From: Melittangium boletus DSM 14713
Lineage (GTDB): Bacteria; Myxococcota; Myxococcia; Myxococcales; Myxococcaceae
Direction of reading: 5' to 3'
Length of the DNA: 64,000 nucleotides
Assembly: GCF_002305855.1 (NCBI RefSeq)
Contig: NZ_CP022163.1
Location: 186,292 to 250,291 of the forward strand
Shown: positions 45,567-53,037 of the stretch, piece after piece
How positions within the stretch are numbered: the first letter of the stretch is position 1
Layout of the letters: each line of letters starts with the position of its first letter
The notes under the pieces: model-generated
Databases searched by the model: none
The model's input: only the letters and a program-made list of their open reading frames with translations
What the model was told of the DNA's origin: nothing
Program-made: the position numbers and the translations under genes

Positions 45567-46567
45567 GCCTCCTGTGTCTCCTGCCCGCGCGAGCCCATGC
45601 CGCGGGGGCCTTCGTCACCAGCGTGGCGCTGGAAGCGGTGGAGCAGCCCGAGTCCAAGACCGTCGTCTTCACCGTGGAGCCCGACACGGCCTATCCCGTC
45701 CTCAAGAAGGGAGGCCCCGGGCGCGCCTGGTGCAAGGTGAAGAGCGCCACGGGCGAGGGCTGGGTGAAGTGCGATGGCACCGCGGACCTGCCGGACAAGC
45801 CGCGCCTGAGCGGAGAATTCCTCGCGTCGAGGGACCGAGCACCCGAGGCGGCCCCCTTGCCCACCCAGGCGCCCGAGGCCACGGGCTGTGAGCGCCAGTG
45901 CACCCGCCCTCCCCTCTTCCGGCAGGCGCCGCCCCTCACGCCGGTGGACCGCGAGGTGCTGGGCCTGTGTCCCGCCCGGCCCGATGCCGCCGTGAGCTCC
46001 GAGGACGTGCGGCGCTTCCTCTCCGCGCATTACGACGATGCCCGCATCCAGCGGGCCCTGTCCGTTGCGGGACGCCCGGGTGCTCGCCAGACGAACGTGG
46101 AGTGGCTCACCGGCCTGTGGGTGAGCAACGGGCCGCGCAACGCCTTCACCCATGTCTTCTGCGGCGACGACTGGACGACCCGGAACATCGGCGGTCTGCA
46201 CTACCTGCCGCGCTATGCCCAGCTCGAGGCCGAGGGCAAGCTGTGCTTCGACGGCCCGGGCCGGGGCGCGCAGTCCCTGCGTGGCGCGCAGTACGTCATC
46301 CGCTTCCGGGGCGTGGCGCCCTGGTCCTGCGCCGAGAAGAAGCTCGGCGGCTTCCCCCAGAAGACGGACCCCGTGGCCCTGGTGGCCATCGGCACGCGCG
46401 CCTTCGCCCGCTGCTGCGCGCGCGGAGGGGCCCAGAAGGAGGGAGGCGTGTACTCGGCTCCGGACCTCGGGAATGGCGCGTGGCGCATCTGGTGCGGCAC
46501 CCGCAACGGCACCTACGGCATCGCCTCCCTCTACCCCACCGAGGAGCGGCCGACCTGCGGCGAGTGA
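45539..46567 (+). CDS. Secreted EndoU-nuclease-like protein
   Basis: A 342-residue protein from ATG 45539, overlapping the antiporter end by 28 bp. The signal peptide is MRFLSVLVLSLLCLLPARAHAA. Residues about 25-80 are SH3-like (GRAWCKVKSATGEGWVKCDG). A Cys-rich linker follows, then residues about 175-335 resemble the EndoU endoribonuclease fold: NAFTHVFCGDD and GGLHYLPRYAQLE provide the two His-containing blocks, and WRIWCGTRNGTYGIASLYP the C-terminal strand. EndoU family members cut RNA or act as toxins. Many Cys suggest disulfides and an extracellular site. No immunity gene is evident beside it. The domain call is moderately certain. Confidence 0.65.
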   Translation: MRFLSVLVLSLLCLLPARAHAAGAFVTSVALEAVEQPESKTVVFTVEPDTAYPVLKKGGPGRAWCKVKSATGEGWVKCDGTADLPDKPRLSGEFLASRDRAPEAAPLPTQAPEATGCERQCTRPPLFRQAPPLTPVDREVLGLCPARPDAAVSSEDVRRFLSAHYDDARIQRALSVAGRPGARQTNVEWLTGLWVSNGPRNAFTHVFCGDDWTTRNIGGLHYLPRYAQLEAEGKLCFDGPGRGAQSLRGAQYVIRFRGVAPWSCAEKKLGGFPQKTDPVALVAIGTRAFARCCARGGAQKEGGVYSAPDLGNGAWRIWCGTRNGTYGIASLYPTEERPTCGE

Positions 46568-46609
46568 CGGCTTCGTGCGCATCCCGGCGCCTGGGGGCAT
46601 ACTGCGGAC

Positions 46610-47302
46610 ATGTGTGGCCGCGTCACCATCCAGACCCCCGCCCTCGCCATCGCCCGCGAGCTCAACCTCGCCGGCGTCCGCTCCGCCATCGAGCGCCCCC
46701 GCTACAACCTCGCCCCCACCCAGCAGATGCCCGTCGTGCTCAATGACGGCACGCGCCTGCTGGACACGGCGCGCTGGGGCCTCGTCCCCTCGTGGGCGAA
46801 GGATCCCGCGCTCGGCAACAAGCTCATCAACGCCCGGGCCGAGACCGTGGCGGAGAAGCCCAGCTTCCGCTCCGCCTTCAAGCGCCGCCGCTGCCTGGTG
46901 CTCGTGGACGGCTGGTTCGAGTGGAAGCAGAGCACGAAGCCCAAGACGCCCTACTACTTCCACCGGAAGGACGGCCGGCCCATGGCCTTCGCCGGCCTGT
47001 GGGAGGAGTGGACGGCCCCGGACACGGGCGAGGTGCTGCGCACCTGCACCATCCTCACCACCGGCCCCAACGCCGTGATGGCGCCCATCCACGACCGGAT
47101 GCCCGTCATCCTCCAGCCCGAGGCCCAGGACATCTGGCTGCGCCCGGAGCCGCAGGAAGCCACCACCCTGCAACCCCTGCTGGTGCCGGACGAGGCCTCT
47201 CCGCTGGAACTGTGGGAGGTGGCCCGGGTGGTGAACTCGCCCACCAACGACGTGGCGGCCTGCGTGGAGCGCGTGGCCAGCCAGGCGCCGCTGCTCGTCT
47301 GA
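46610..47302 (+). CDS. yedK: SOS response-associated peptidase, HMCES/YedK family
   Basis: A 230-residue SRAP-domain protein that shields abasic sites in single-stranded DNA by forming a covalent thiazolidine crosslink. The catalytic Cys2 (MCGRVTI) becomes N-terminal after Met removal. The other active-site parts are present: the Asn of YNLAPTQ, INARAETV (the family Glu) and PIHDRMPVIL (the His). Full family length. It is convergent with the following minus-strand gene, three bases between stops. Confidence 0.93.
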   Translation: MCGRVTIQTPALAIARELNLAGVRSAIERPRYNLAPTQQMPVVLNDGTRLLDTARWGLVPSWAKDPALGNKLINARAETVAEKPSFRSAFKRRRCLVLVDGWFEWKQSTKPKTPYYFHRKDGRPMAFAGLWEEWTAPDTGEVLRTCTILTTGPNAVMAPIHDRMPVILQPEAQDIWLRPEPQEATTLQPLLVPDEASPLELWEVARVVNSPTNDVAACVERVASQAPLLV

Positions 47303-47305
47303 CGC

Positions 47306-48028
47306 TCAGGCCGAGGCCTGGCCCTGCAACACGCCGTTGGCCACCAGCAGCCCCACCACGTCCTGGTCCGCGAGCACCCAGTTGTCGTGCACCGGGCTCC
47401 AGCGCACGCTCGCGCCCGCGCGGCCCAGTTCCTGGTTGATGTGCTCCACGAGCAGCTCGAAGAGCCCCATGGGGTTCTCCCAATCCGGCTCGCCGCCCGA
47501 GATGACGTGCGAGCCCGGCTCCACGCGGAAGCGCGCCACGCCCGGCACCGGCAGGACGGAGAAGCCCGGCAGGTGCTCCGCCGTGGCCTTCTCCACCCGG
47601 TCGAGCAACCGCTCGTCCTCGAAGGGGTGGGCCCGCTCCCAGTCGAAGAAGAGCCGCAAATGGGGCTTGAGCGCGTCCAGCAGCGGACTGCCCGGCCCCT
47701 CGCGCCACTGATGATTCGCGATCGGCTCGGGAGCCAGGGACACGGGCAAGCCCCGGTCCGCCAGTCGCCGCAGCAATTCCTCCACCCGCTGGACCCACTC
47801 CCGAGGCGGCTCGGCCTGGGCGAGCCACTGGACCTGGGACACCGTCTGCCCCCGGCGCACTCCGGAGACCCGATCCCCCACCTGGAGCCGCAACGGGCTC
47901 AGCTCCCCGTCGGGCAGCTCGGGAAAGAGTCCACAGTGCGCGAGGCCCGAACCCCCTTCCGCGCGCAGCCGCGCGAAACCGTGGGCCTCGTTGATGTCCT
48001 CGACGACAAAGGTGTCCGTGGGCGGCAT
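47306..48028 (-). CDS. Uncharacterised cytoplasmic protein
   Basis: A 240-residue protein with no signal or membrane segment. The first 70 residues (FVVEDINEAHGFARLRAEGGSGLAHCGLFPE ... VGDRVSGV) have the strand pattern of a cold-shock/OB-like fold. The rest is mixed alpha-beta with a charged middle (HLRLFFDWERAHPFEDERLL). I do not recognise a family; it is well formed and in the usual codon pattern. It lies between yedK and rlmE and is on the same strand as rlmE, 11 bp downstream of the rlmE stop, so they may be co-transcribed. Confidence 0.7.
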   Translation of the reverse strand: MPPTDTFVVEDINEAHGFARLRAEGGSGLAHCGLFPELPDGELSPLRLQVGDRVSGVRRGQTVSQVQWLAQAEPPREWVQRVEELLRRLADRGLPVSLAPEPIANHQWREGPGSPLLDALKPHLRLFFDWERAHPFEDERLLDRVEKATAEHLPGFSVLPVPGVARFRVEPGSHVISGGEPDWENPMGLFELLVEHINQELGRAGASVRWSPVHDNWVLADQDVVGLLVANGVLQGQASA

Positions 48029-48039
48029 GGGGAGGATAT

Positions 48040-48660
48040 CTAAGCCGGAGTCGGCGCCGGGGCCACGCGACGTCGCAGCCCGACGATGTAGACCTCCATG
48101 CTGGCGCCCCGGGTGGCCTCGGGCCGCACGAGCTTCACGTCCTCGAAGCCGGCGCGCACCTCGTCGCGGAACTCCTCGAACTCCCCGCCCATGAAGAGCT
48201 TGGCCACGAAGGCCGAGCCCGTCCGGCCTCGGGTGAGCGACACCTCGAGCGCCTTGCGCGCCAGCCGCAGACTGCGCGCCTCGTCCGTGGTGCGGATGCC
48301 GCTCGTCTTGGGCGCCATGTCGGAGATGACCGCGTCGAACGGCCCGTCGTACATCGCGAGCAGCTTCGCGTCGAAGTCGTCCGCGAGCACGTCCAGCACC
48401 GCCGTCTTCACGAAGGGCTGGTTGAAGGGGCGGATGGGGACGATGTCCACGCCAATCACCCGGCCGTTGGGCCCCACGGCATCGGCCAATATCTGGAGGA
48501 AGCCGCCGGGCGCCGCCCCGAGGTCCAGCACCGAGGCCCCCTTCTTCAAGAAGGGATGGCGCTTGAGGATCTCATCCACCTTGAAGGCGGACCGGGCCCG
48601 GAGCCCTTCTTGCTTGGCTTTCTTGAAATAGTGGTCTTTCGGACGGTAGGGCTTGCCCAT
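48040..48660 (-). CDS. rlmE: 23S rRNA 2'-O-methyltransferase RlmE (FtsJ/RrmJ)
   Basis: A 206-residue methyltransferase that modifies U2552 of 23S rRNA on the 50S subunit. The start is ATG 48660 (MGKPYRPKDHYFKKAKQEGLRARSAFK); an in-frame start further out adds seven residues. The SAM-binding motif is VLDLGAAPGGFLQ, and the catalytic K-D-K-E tetrad maps to the Lys of RSAFKVDEI, the Asp of ISDMAPKTSGI, the Lys of FVAKLFMGGE and the Glu of MEVYIVGL. The upstream intergenic region is shared with a divergent membrane-protein gene. Confidence 0.92.
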   Translation of the reverse strand: MGKPYRPKDHYFKKAKQEGLRARSAFKVDEILKRHPFLKKGASVLDLGAAPGGFLQILADAVGPNGRVIGVDIVPIRPFNQPFVKTAVLDVLADDFDAKLLAMYDGPFDAVISDMAPKTSGIRTTDEARSLRLARKALEVSLTRGRTGSAFVAKLFMGGEFEEFRDEVRAGFEDVKLVRPEATRGASMEVYIVGLRRRVAPAPTPA

Positions 48661-48757
48661 GGCGGATGCGGTCCCTAGCATCCGTTACTGTCTTCGCAAA
48701 GCCGGAGCAGTGCCGGAGGAGCCCGACCCCCCCGGAAAATCACGAGCCGGAGTGGGT

Positions 48758-49171
48758 ATGCGACTGCTCAGTGTGACAACGGCGGTAATCGTGTGCGTGG
48801 TGTGCGCGGGCAGTGCGCTGGGCGCCTGGCACCGGGCGGAGCAGCTGCGCTCGGAGGCCTCGTGGCTGCTGGAGCGCAGCCGGGCCCAGGCGAGCGAGTA
48901 CACCCAGAGCTTCAATGACACCGTGGCCACCCAGCAATTGGAGACGTTCGCCAAGCGCCGGGCGGTGCTCGAGCAGGCCTACCTGTGGCAGCGCGTGCAG
49001 ACGCTGGGCATCCTGTTCGCGGCGGCGGCGGCGGCGTGTGCCTGGGTGCTGAGCCTGCTGCGCCGGTTGAACGGCGCGCTGGACGAGGCGACCGAGGACC
49101 TGGACGCCTCGGCGATGCCCGAGCCCGTCCCCGTTCCCGTCCGGGCGGGCCTTCCTCGCTCGCGTGCCTGA
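48758..49171 (+). CDS. Small two-TM membrane protein, function unknown
   Basis: A 137-residue protein from ATG 48758 with GGAG nearby. It has an N-terminal hydrophobic segment (TTAVIVCVVCAGSALGAW, about residues 7-24), a helical, charged periplasmic stretch of about 60 residues, and a second helix (LGILFAAAAAACAWVLSLL). A cytoplasmic acidic-Pro tail follows. The layout resembles a short sensor without an output domain, but no family is recognised. It ends three bases before the zinc-ribbon gene, so the two form an operon. Confidence 0.65.
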   Translation: MRLLSVTTAVIVCVVCAGSALGAWHRAEQLRSEASWLLERSRAQASEYTQSFNDTVATQQLETFAKRRAVLEQAYLWQRVQTLGILFAAAAAACAWVLSLLRRLNGALDEATEDLDASAMPEPVPVPVRAGLPRSRA

Positions 49172-49174
49172 GCC

Positions 49175-49462
49175 ATGGCGGGCTGTGCGCATTGCGGAAT
49201 CGCCCTCGACATCGTGGGCAACCAGGTGGGCCGGCGCGACACGTGCCCCGGCTGCGGGAAGGAACTGCGCTCCTGCCGCAACTGCCGCCACTTCGACGAG
49301 CGGGCCCCCAAGCAGTGCAAGGAGCCCTTCGCGGAAGTGCCCTCGGACAAGAACTCGGCCAACTTCTGCGACCTCTACCAGCTGGGTGAGGGAGGACGGA
49401 GCGACAAGCCCGCCCAGGACGCACTGCTGTCCGCCGCGGAAGCGCTCTTCAAGAAGCGCTGA
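49175..49462 (+). CDS. Small Cys-rich zinc-ribbon protein
   Basis: A 95-residue protein with three CxxC-type pairs (CAHC, CPGC, CRNC) plus two single Cys (KQCKEP, NFCDLY), consistent with two or three zinc-binding ribbons. No enzyme motif. The gene follows the membrane-protein gene by three bases. It is convergent with xdhC. The biochemical role is unknown; protein interaction or a metal-binding chaperone role is possible. Confidence 0.7.
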   Translation: MAGCAHCGIALDIVGNQVGRRDTCPGCGKELRSCRNCRHFDERAPKQCKEPFAEVPSDKNSANFCDLYQLGEGGRSDKPAQDALLSAAEALFKKR

Positions 49463-49465
49463 GCA

Positions 49466-50224
49466 TCACGCGCCCCGGCGCACCTGGATGAGCTCCGCCA
49501 CGATGGACACGGCGATCTCCCGAGGCGTCAACGCGCCAATGGGCAGCCCCATGGGCGAGCGGATGCGCGCCAGGGCCGTCTCCTCGAACCCGGCCGCCTT
49601 GAGCCGCATGCGGAAGCGCTCCGCCTTGCGCCGGCTGCCGATGACGCCCAGGTAGGCGGCGGGCTTGGGCAGCAAGGCCTCCAGCACGGCCTGATCCAGC
49701 GGATGGTCATGCGTGGTGATGCAGAAGGAGTCGTGCGCATCGGGCGCCAGGGCGCGCGCATGGTCGGCGGGATCCTTCACCAGCACCTCGCACCCGGGGA
49801 AGCGCTCGCGCGAGGCCCACTCCGGACGCGCATCCACCACCGTGACGCGAAACCCCACGTGGTGAGCGAGGGCGGCCACTTCCTGGGCCACGTGCCCGGC
49901 ACCAAAGAGGGTGAGCCGGGCGGGGGCCTCCTGCTTCTCCAGGAAGACCTTCATCCGGCCGCCGCAGCACATGCCAAGCTCGTGGGTGAGGTGGGTCTCG
50001 AGGGTGCGGGTCTGCTCGGAGGAGGCCAGCAGGGAGCGAGCGGCCTCGATAATTTGGAACTCGATGGCGCCCCCGCCCACGGTGCCCCGGAGGGAGCCGT
50101 CCTCGAGCACCACCATCTTCGAGCCGGGCTTCTGGGGGGTGCTGCCCGCGCTCTCGATGACCGTGGCGAGAACGAAGGGGCGGCCTTCGGCGACGAGGGT
50201 GGCGATCTCCGCGTACAGGTTCAT
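49466..50224 (-). CDS. xdhC: XdhC-family molybdenum-cofactor maturation protein
   Basis: A 252-residue XdhC/CoxI-family protein. The N-terminal half has FVLATVIESAGSTPQKPGSKMVV and LRGTVGGGAIE. A CCGG motif (MCCGGRMKVFL) follows, then a Rossmann domain (LTLFGAGHVAQEVAALAHHVGF ... VVDARPEWASRERFP) and YLGVIGSRRKAERFR with the end PIGALTPREIAVSI. XdhC binds and sulfurates molybdenum cofactor before insertion into xanthine dehydrogenase-type enzymes. No xdhA/B gene is nearby, so it should act on an enzyme encoded elsewhere. Confidence 0.9.
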   Translation of the reverse strand: MNLYAEIATLVAEGRPFVLATVIESAGSTPQKPGSKMVVLEDGSLRGTVGGGAIEFQIIEAARSLLASSEQTRTLETHLTHELGMCCGGRMKVFLEKQEAPARLTLFGAGHVAQEVAALAHHVGFRVTVVDARPEWASRERFPGCEVLVKDPADHARALAPDAHDSFCITTHDHPLDQAVLEALLPKPAAYLGVIGSRRKAERFRMRLKAAGFEETALARIRSPMGLPIGALTPREIAVSIVAELIQVRRGA

Positions 50225-50311
50225 CCAGGAGGGACTTTAACCACGGAGCCCGCCCGGGGTCTGTCCTCCGCGGGAAATATGGCGGAAACGCCCGTCCCTT
50301 AGAGGAGGACC

Positions 50312-51313
50312 ATGCTCGCGATCACCCTGCTCCTGTCCACGGCCCTGGGCACCATGCCCACGGAACCTCCCGTGCCGCCCTCCCCCGCCCGCCAGGTCGT
50401 CACCTTCGAGGGCACCTGTGACGCCTCGGGCGCCGTGGAATTGAGCGACGGCCGCTTCCTCCTGGGGGATGACGAGAACAACGTCCTGCGCGTCTATGAC
50501 GGCCACAAGGGGGGCGCCCCACTCCAGACCTTCGATGTCTCCGCCGCCCTGGGCCTGCCCCCGGGCAAGAAGCAGACGCCCGAGACGGACATCGAGGCGG
50601 CGACCTCCCTTCCACCCCTAGCCTTCTGGCTGACGTCCCACGGGCGGAAGAGTTCCGGGAAGGAGGACGCCAACCGGGTGCGCTTCTTCGCGACCCGGCA
50701 GTCCGAGGACGGCAAGAGCCTTCAAATCGAAGGGAAACCCTACACGCGACTGCTCGACGACCTGCTCGCCGCGCCGCAGCTCAAGGGGTACGGACTGGAC
50801 GCAGCGGCCAGGTTGGCCCCCAAGCAGGACGGAGGCTTCAACCTGGAGGGCATGACGGTCATGGAGGACGGCAAGTCCTTCCTGATTGGCTTCCGCAACC
50901 CGCGTCCCGAAGGTAAGGCTCTCGCGGTGACGCTCCTGAACCCGGCGGAGATGGTGAAGGGCGAGCCCGCGAGACTCGGGCCCGCGGTGCTCCTGGACCT
51001 GGGCGGCCAGGGCATCCGCTCCATGAGTCGCTGGCGGGGCCGTTACCTCATCATCGGCGGCTCGCCGTCCGGCAACGACGGCTCCCGCCTGTTCGTCTGG
51101 AATGGGAAGGCCGAGAAGCCCACGCCCGTGGAAGGCGCGGACTTCACCGGCCTCAACCCCGAGGCCTTCGTGTCCTACGAAAGCGAGGACCGAATCCTCG
51201 TGCTCAGTGACGACGGCACCCAGGTGCTCGATGAGCTCGAGTGCAAGCGCTTGAAGGATCCAGCCCGGAAGCGCTTCCGGGGCGTCTGGGTCTCGCCAAC
51301 CGACAAGCGCTAG
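50312..51313 (+). CDS. DUF3616-domain exported protein
   Basis: A 333-residue protein from ATG 50312 with an AGAGGAGG ribosome site. The N-terminus is a short hydrophobic signal (MLAITLLLSTALG). The body fits DUF3616: FEGTCDASGAVELSDGRFLLGDDENNVLRVY at the start, then DIEAAT, GFNLEGMTVMEDGKSFLIGFRNP in the middle and a beta-propeller-like series of strands to the end. Its function is not established; propellers with FDDE motifs often bind a small ligand or are phytase-like. It is divergent from xdhC and convergent with the next gene. Confidence 0.8.
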   Translation: MLAITLLLSTALGTMPTEPPVPPSPARQVVTFEGTCDASGAVELSDGRFLLGDDENNVLRVYDGHKGGAPLQTFDVSAALGLPPGKKQTPETDIEAATSLPPLAFWLTSHGRKSSGKEDANRVRFFATRQSEDGKSLQIEGKPYTRLLDDLLAAPQLKGYGLDAAARLAPKQDGGFNLEGMTVMEDGKSFLIGFRNPRPEGKALAVTLLNPAEMVKGEPARLGPAVLLDLGGQGIRSMSRWRGRYLIIGGSPSGNDGSRLFVWNGKAEKPTPVEGADFTGLNPEAFVSYESEDRILVLSDDGTQVLDELECKRLKDPARKRFRGVWVSPTDKR

Positions 51314-51361
51314 AATCCGCCGTCACGAAGGAGTCGGCTCGAACGAAGCACGGCTTCGGCG

Positions 51362-52915
51362 TCAGGGTAACCGAACGCTCACGCCCACCTGTCCGGGCCC
51401 TACGTGCAGCAGGGTCTGTCCTGGCATGGCCTCTGGCTCATGCGGGGTTTTCTCCTGTTCCGGACTGTCGCAGTGCCACAGGCAGAGTCCACCTGCCCCG
51501 GCCAGGACGACCGCCGCGATGGAACTTCCCACGGCCAGATTGCGACGACTGATGTACTGGTCACGCAGGCTGATGATTTCCTCGCTACGAGAAAAATCCG
51601 GGGCTTCACCACCTTGATACGCTTGACCAAGCGCCTTGTAGGCCGTGTGGCTGTCGAAGGCGGACCAGCCCGCCAGCACACCAGCGGCGGCGCCTAGTCC
51701 CACGGAAACCCAGGAAGCGGTCCTCTTGAGCGTGCAACGACTCCCGGTCGGGACACAGTGTTCAACGGTCACCTGTCGCAGAGCGCGTGGCACTCCCTCC
51801 TTTGGATAGGCAACCACAAGGGTATACTTGTCTTCATTCATCGGCACCCAAGTGGTGCTGTATATACCATTCTGGGCCGACATTTGGGTCGGCGGCGTGG
51901 ACAACTCCTCACCTCGCATTGCAAAGAAGGTTAGAGTATCTGGGCTCAAGGCCTCTGGGCATTTGACCTTTTGTTCTCCATTCTTGGCAACAAGCCTCGC
52001 ATGAACGGACACCACTTGCCCCGTGAACAGCTTCGCATTCTGAGCCGGCTCCAGGATTTCTATCTCACAAAGGGGCTGAGGCTCGACAACATGGACTTTG
52101 ATCTCGGCACTCAAATCTGGCCGCGAGTCCTTTCCAGGCCAGGACGCTCGAATCACGTACCAGCCCACTTCTCCTGGCGTCCAACTGGCACTGGACGTAT
52201 CTCCATCTGATCCGACCTGCGGAAGGGATTCGGCTTGCTCCTGGTCGATCCGCCTCACCGAGAACCTCAACTCTTTCGAGTGGGGCAAAGACCTCCGCTT
52301 AGAGGAAACCTTGAGTTGAGCGGTCACGACGACTTCCTGGCCAACGGGAAGCTCGGCCCCCTCCGAGGGCTTTTGGATCAGCACACTGGAGTAGAGCGGT
52401 GGAAGCGCGGCGGAGGCGAATAATTGCTCAATTCCCTTGAACACCGCGATCCAGGTTTCACTCTTCTTACGGACCGCGCGTTGCTCTTCCTTCGGGATTT
52501 GTCCCTGGGTATCGACGATATACTCCGTGACGTACAACACCTCTTGCTTCTTTTCACGGCTCAACCGAAGCGTGACGAGCACGACTTGGGTTGCCTGGAG
52601 CTTTTGGGCGAGTCCATCGAGACAACCATTGAGCGCCTGTTCTTCTCGATTCGCGCAGCTCCCTCCTTCCTGTAGAAGGAAACTCTTCACCTCCGGCAGG
52701 GAGACCTTCTGCGCCTCCTGATACCGCCTCGCCACGAAGTCATCGCATGCATCCCTGAGCAGCTTCTTCGTGTTGTCGTCGAGCCGAATATTGCCCTTCG
52801 TGTCGAACTCGCACGGGTGGAGTGCGACTCGCTCCGTCTGACCCCAGGCCACGGGAGTGAACACGAGGGTGATGGCGAGCAAAAGAAGAGGTCTCATGCG
52901 GGAGAAGCAGTTCAC
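51362..52915 (-). CDS. Exported membrane protein with Ig-like modules
   Basis: A 517-residue protein. GTG 52915 has GAGG nine bases upstream; an ATG at 52897, six codons later, is an alternative. The signal peptide is MRPLLLLAITLVFTPVAWGQ. A helical N-terminal domain (about 25-180) precedes two Ig-like modules, each ending in an exposed strand (ASWTPGEVGWYVIRASW and STTWVPMNEDKYTLVVAY). Two hydrophobic helices near the C-terminus (VSVGLGAAAGVLAGW; LAVGSSIAAVVLAGAGGL) anchor it. I do not recognise a named family. It is divergent from the PQQ-like lipoprotein gene, and both share the WTPxExGxY module. The 122-bp gap between them holds the ribosome sites of both. Confidence 0.75.
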   Translation of the reverse strand: MNCFSRMRPLLLLAITLVFTPVAWGQTERVALHPCEFDTKGNIRLDDNTKKLLRDACDDFVARRYQEAQKVSLPEVKSFLLQEGGSCANREEQALNGCLDGLAQKLQATQVVLVTLRLSREKKQEVLYVTEYIVDTQGQIPKEEQRAVRKKSETWIAVFKGIEQLFASAALPPLYSSVLIQKPSEGAELPVGQEVVVTAQLKVSSKRRSLPHSKELRFSVRRIDQEQAESLPQVGSDGDTSSASWTPGEVGWYVIRASWPGKDSRPDLSAEIKVHVVEPQPLCEIEILEPAQNAKLFTGQVVSVHARLVAKNGEQKVKCPEALSPDTLTFFAMRGEELSTPPTQMSAQNGIYSTTWVPMNEDKYTLVVAYPKEGVPRALRQVTVEHCVPTGSRCTLKRTASWVSVGLGAAAGVLAGWSAFDSHTAYKALGQAYQGGEAPDFSRSEEIISLRDQYISRRNLAVGSSIAAVVLAGAGGLCLWHCDSPEQEKTPHEPEAMPGQTLLHVGPGQVGVSVRLP

Positions 52916-53037
52916 GGGAAGCGACCTCGGTGGGCGGTGACCCGGGTCCAACGACCCGGACGGAAGGTTGGTGGCTGCATGTACCCGCAGTAACATGATA
53001 TCTCCGCCCTCCATCGTCAAAAGATTTGGAGGTCATC

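Noticed and set aside
51344..51358. CGAAGC/GCTTCG hairpin between two convergent genes
   Set aside because: Six pairs with a three-base loop; too weak to call as a terminator.
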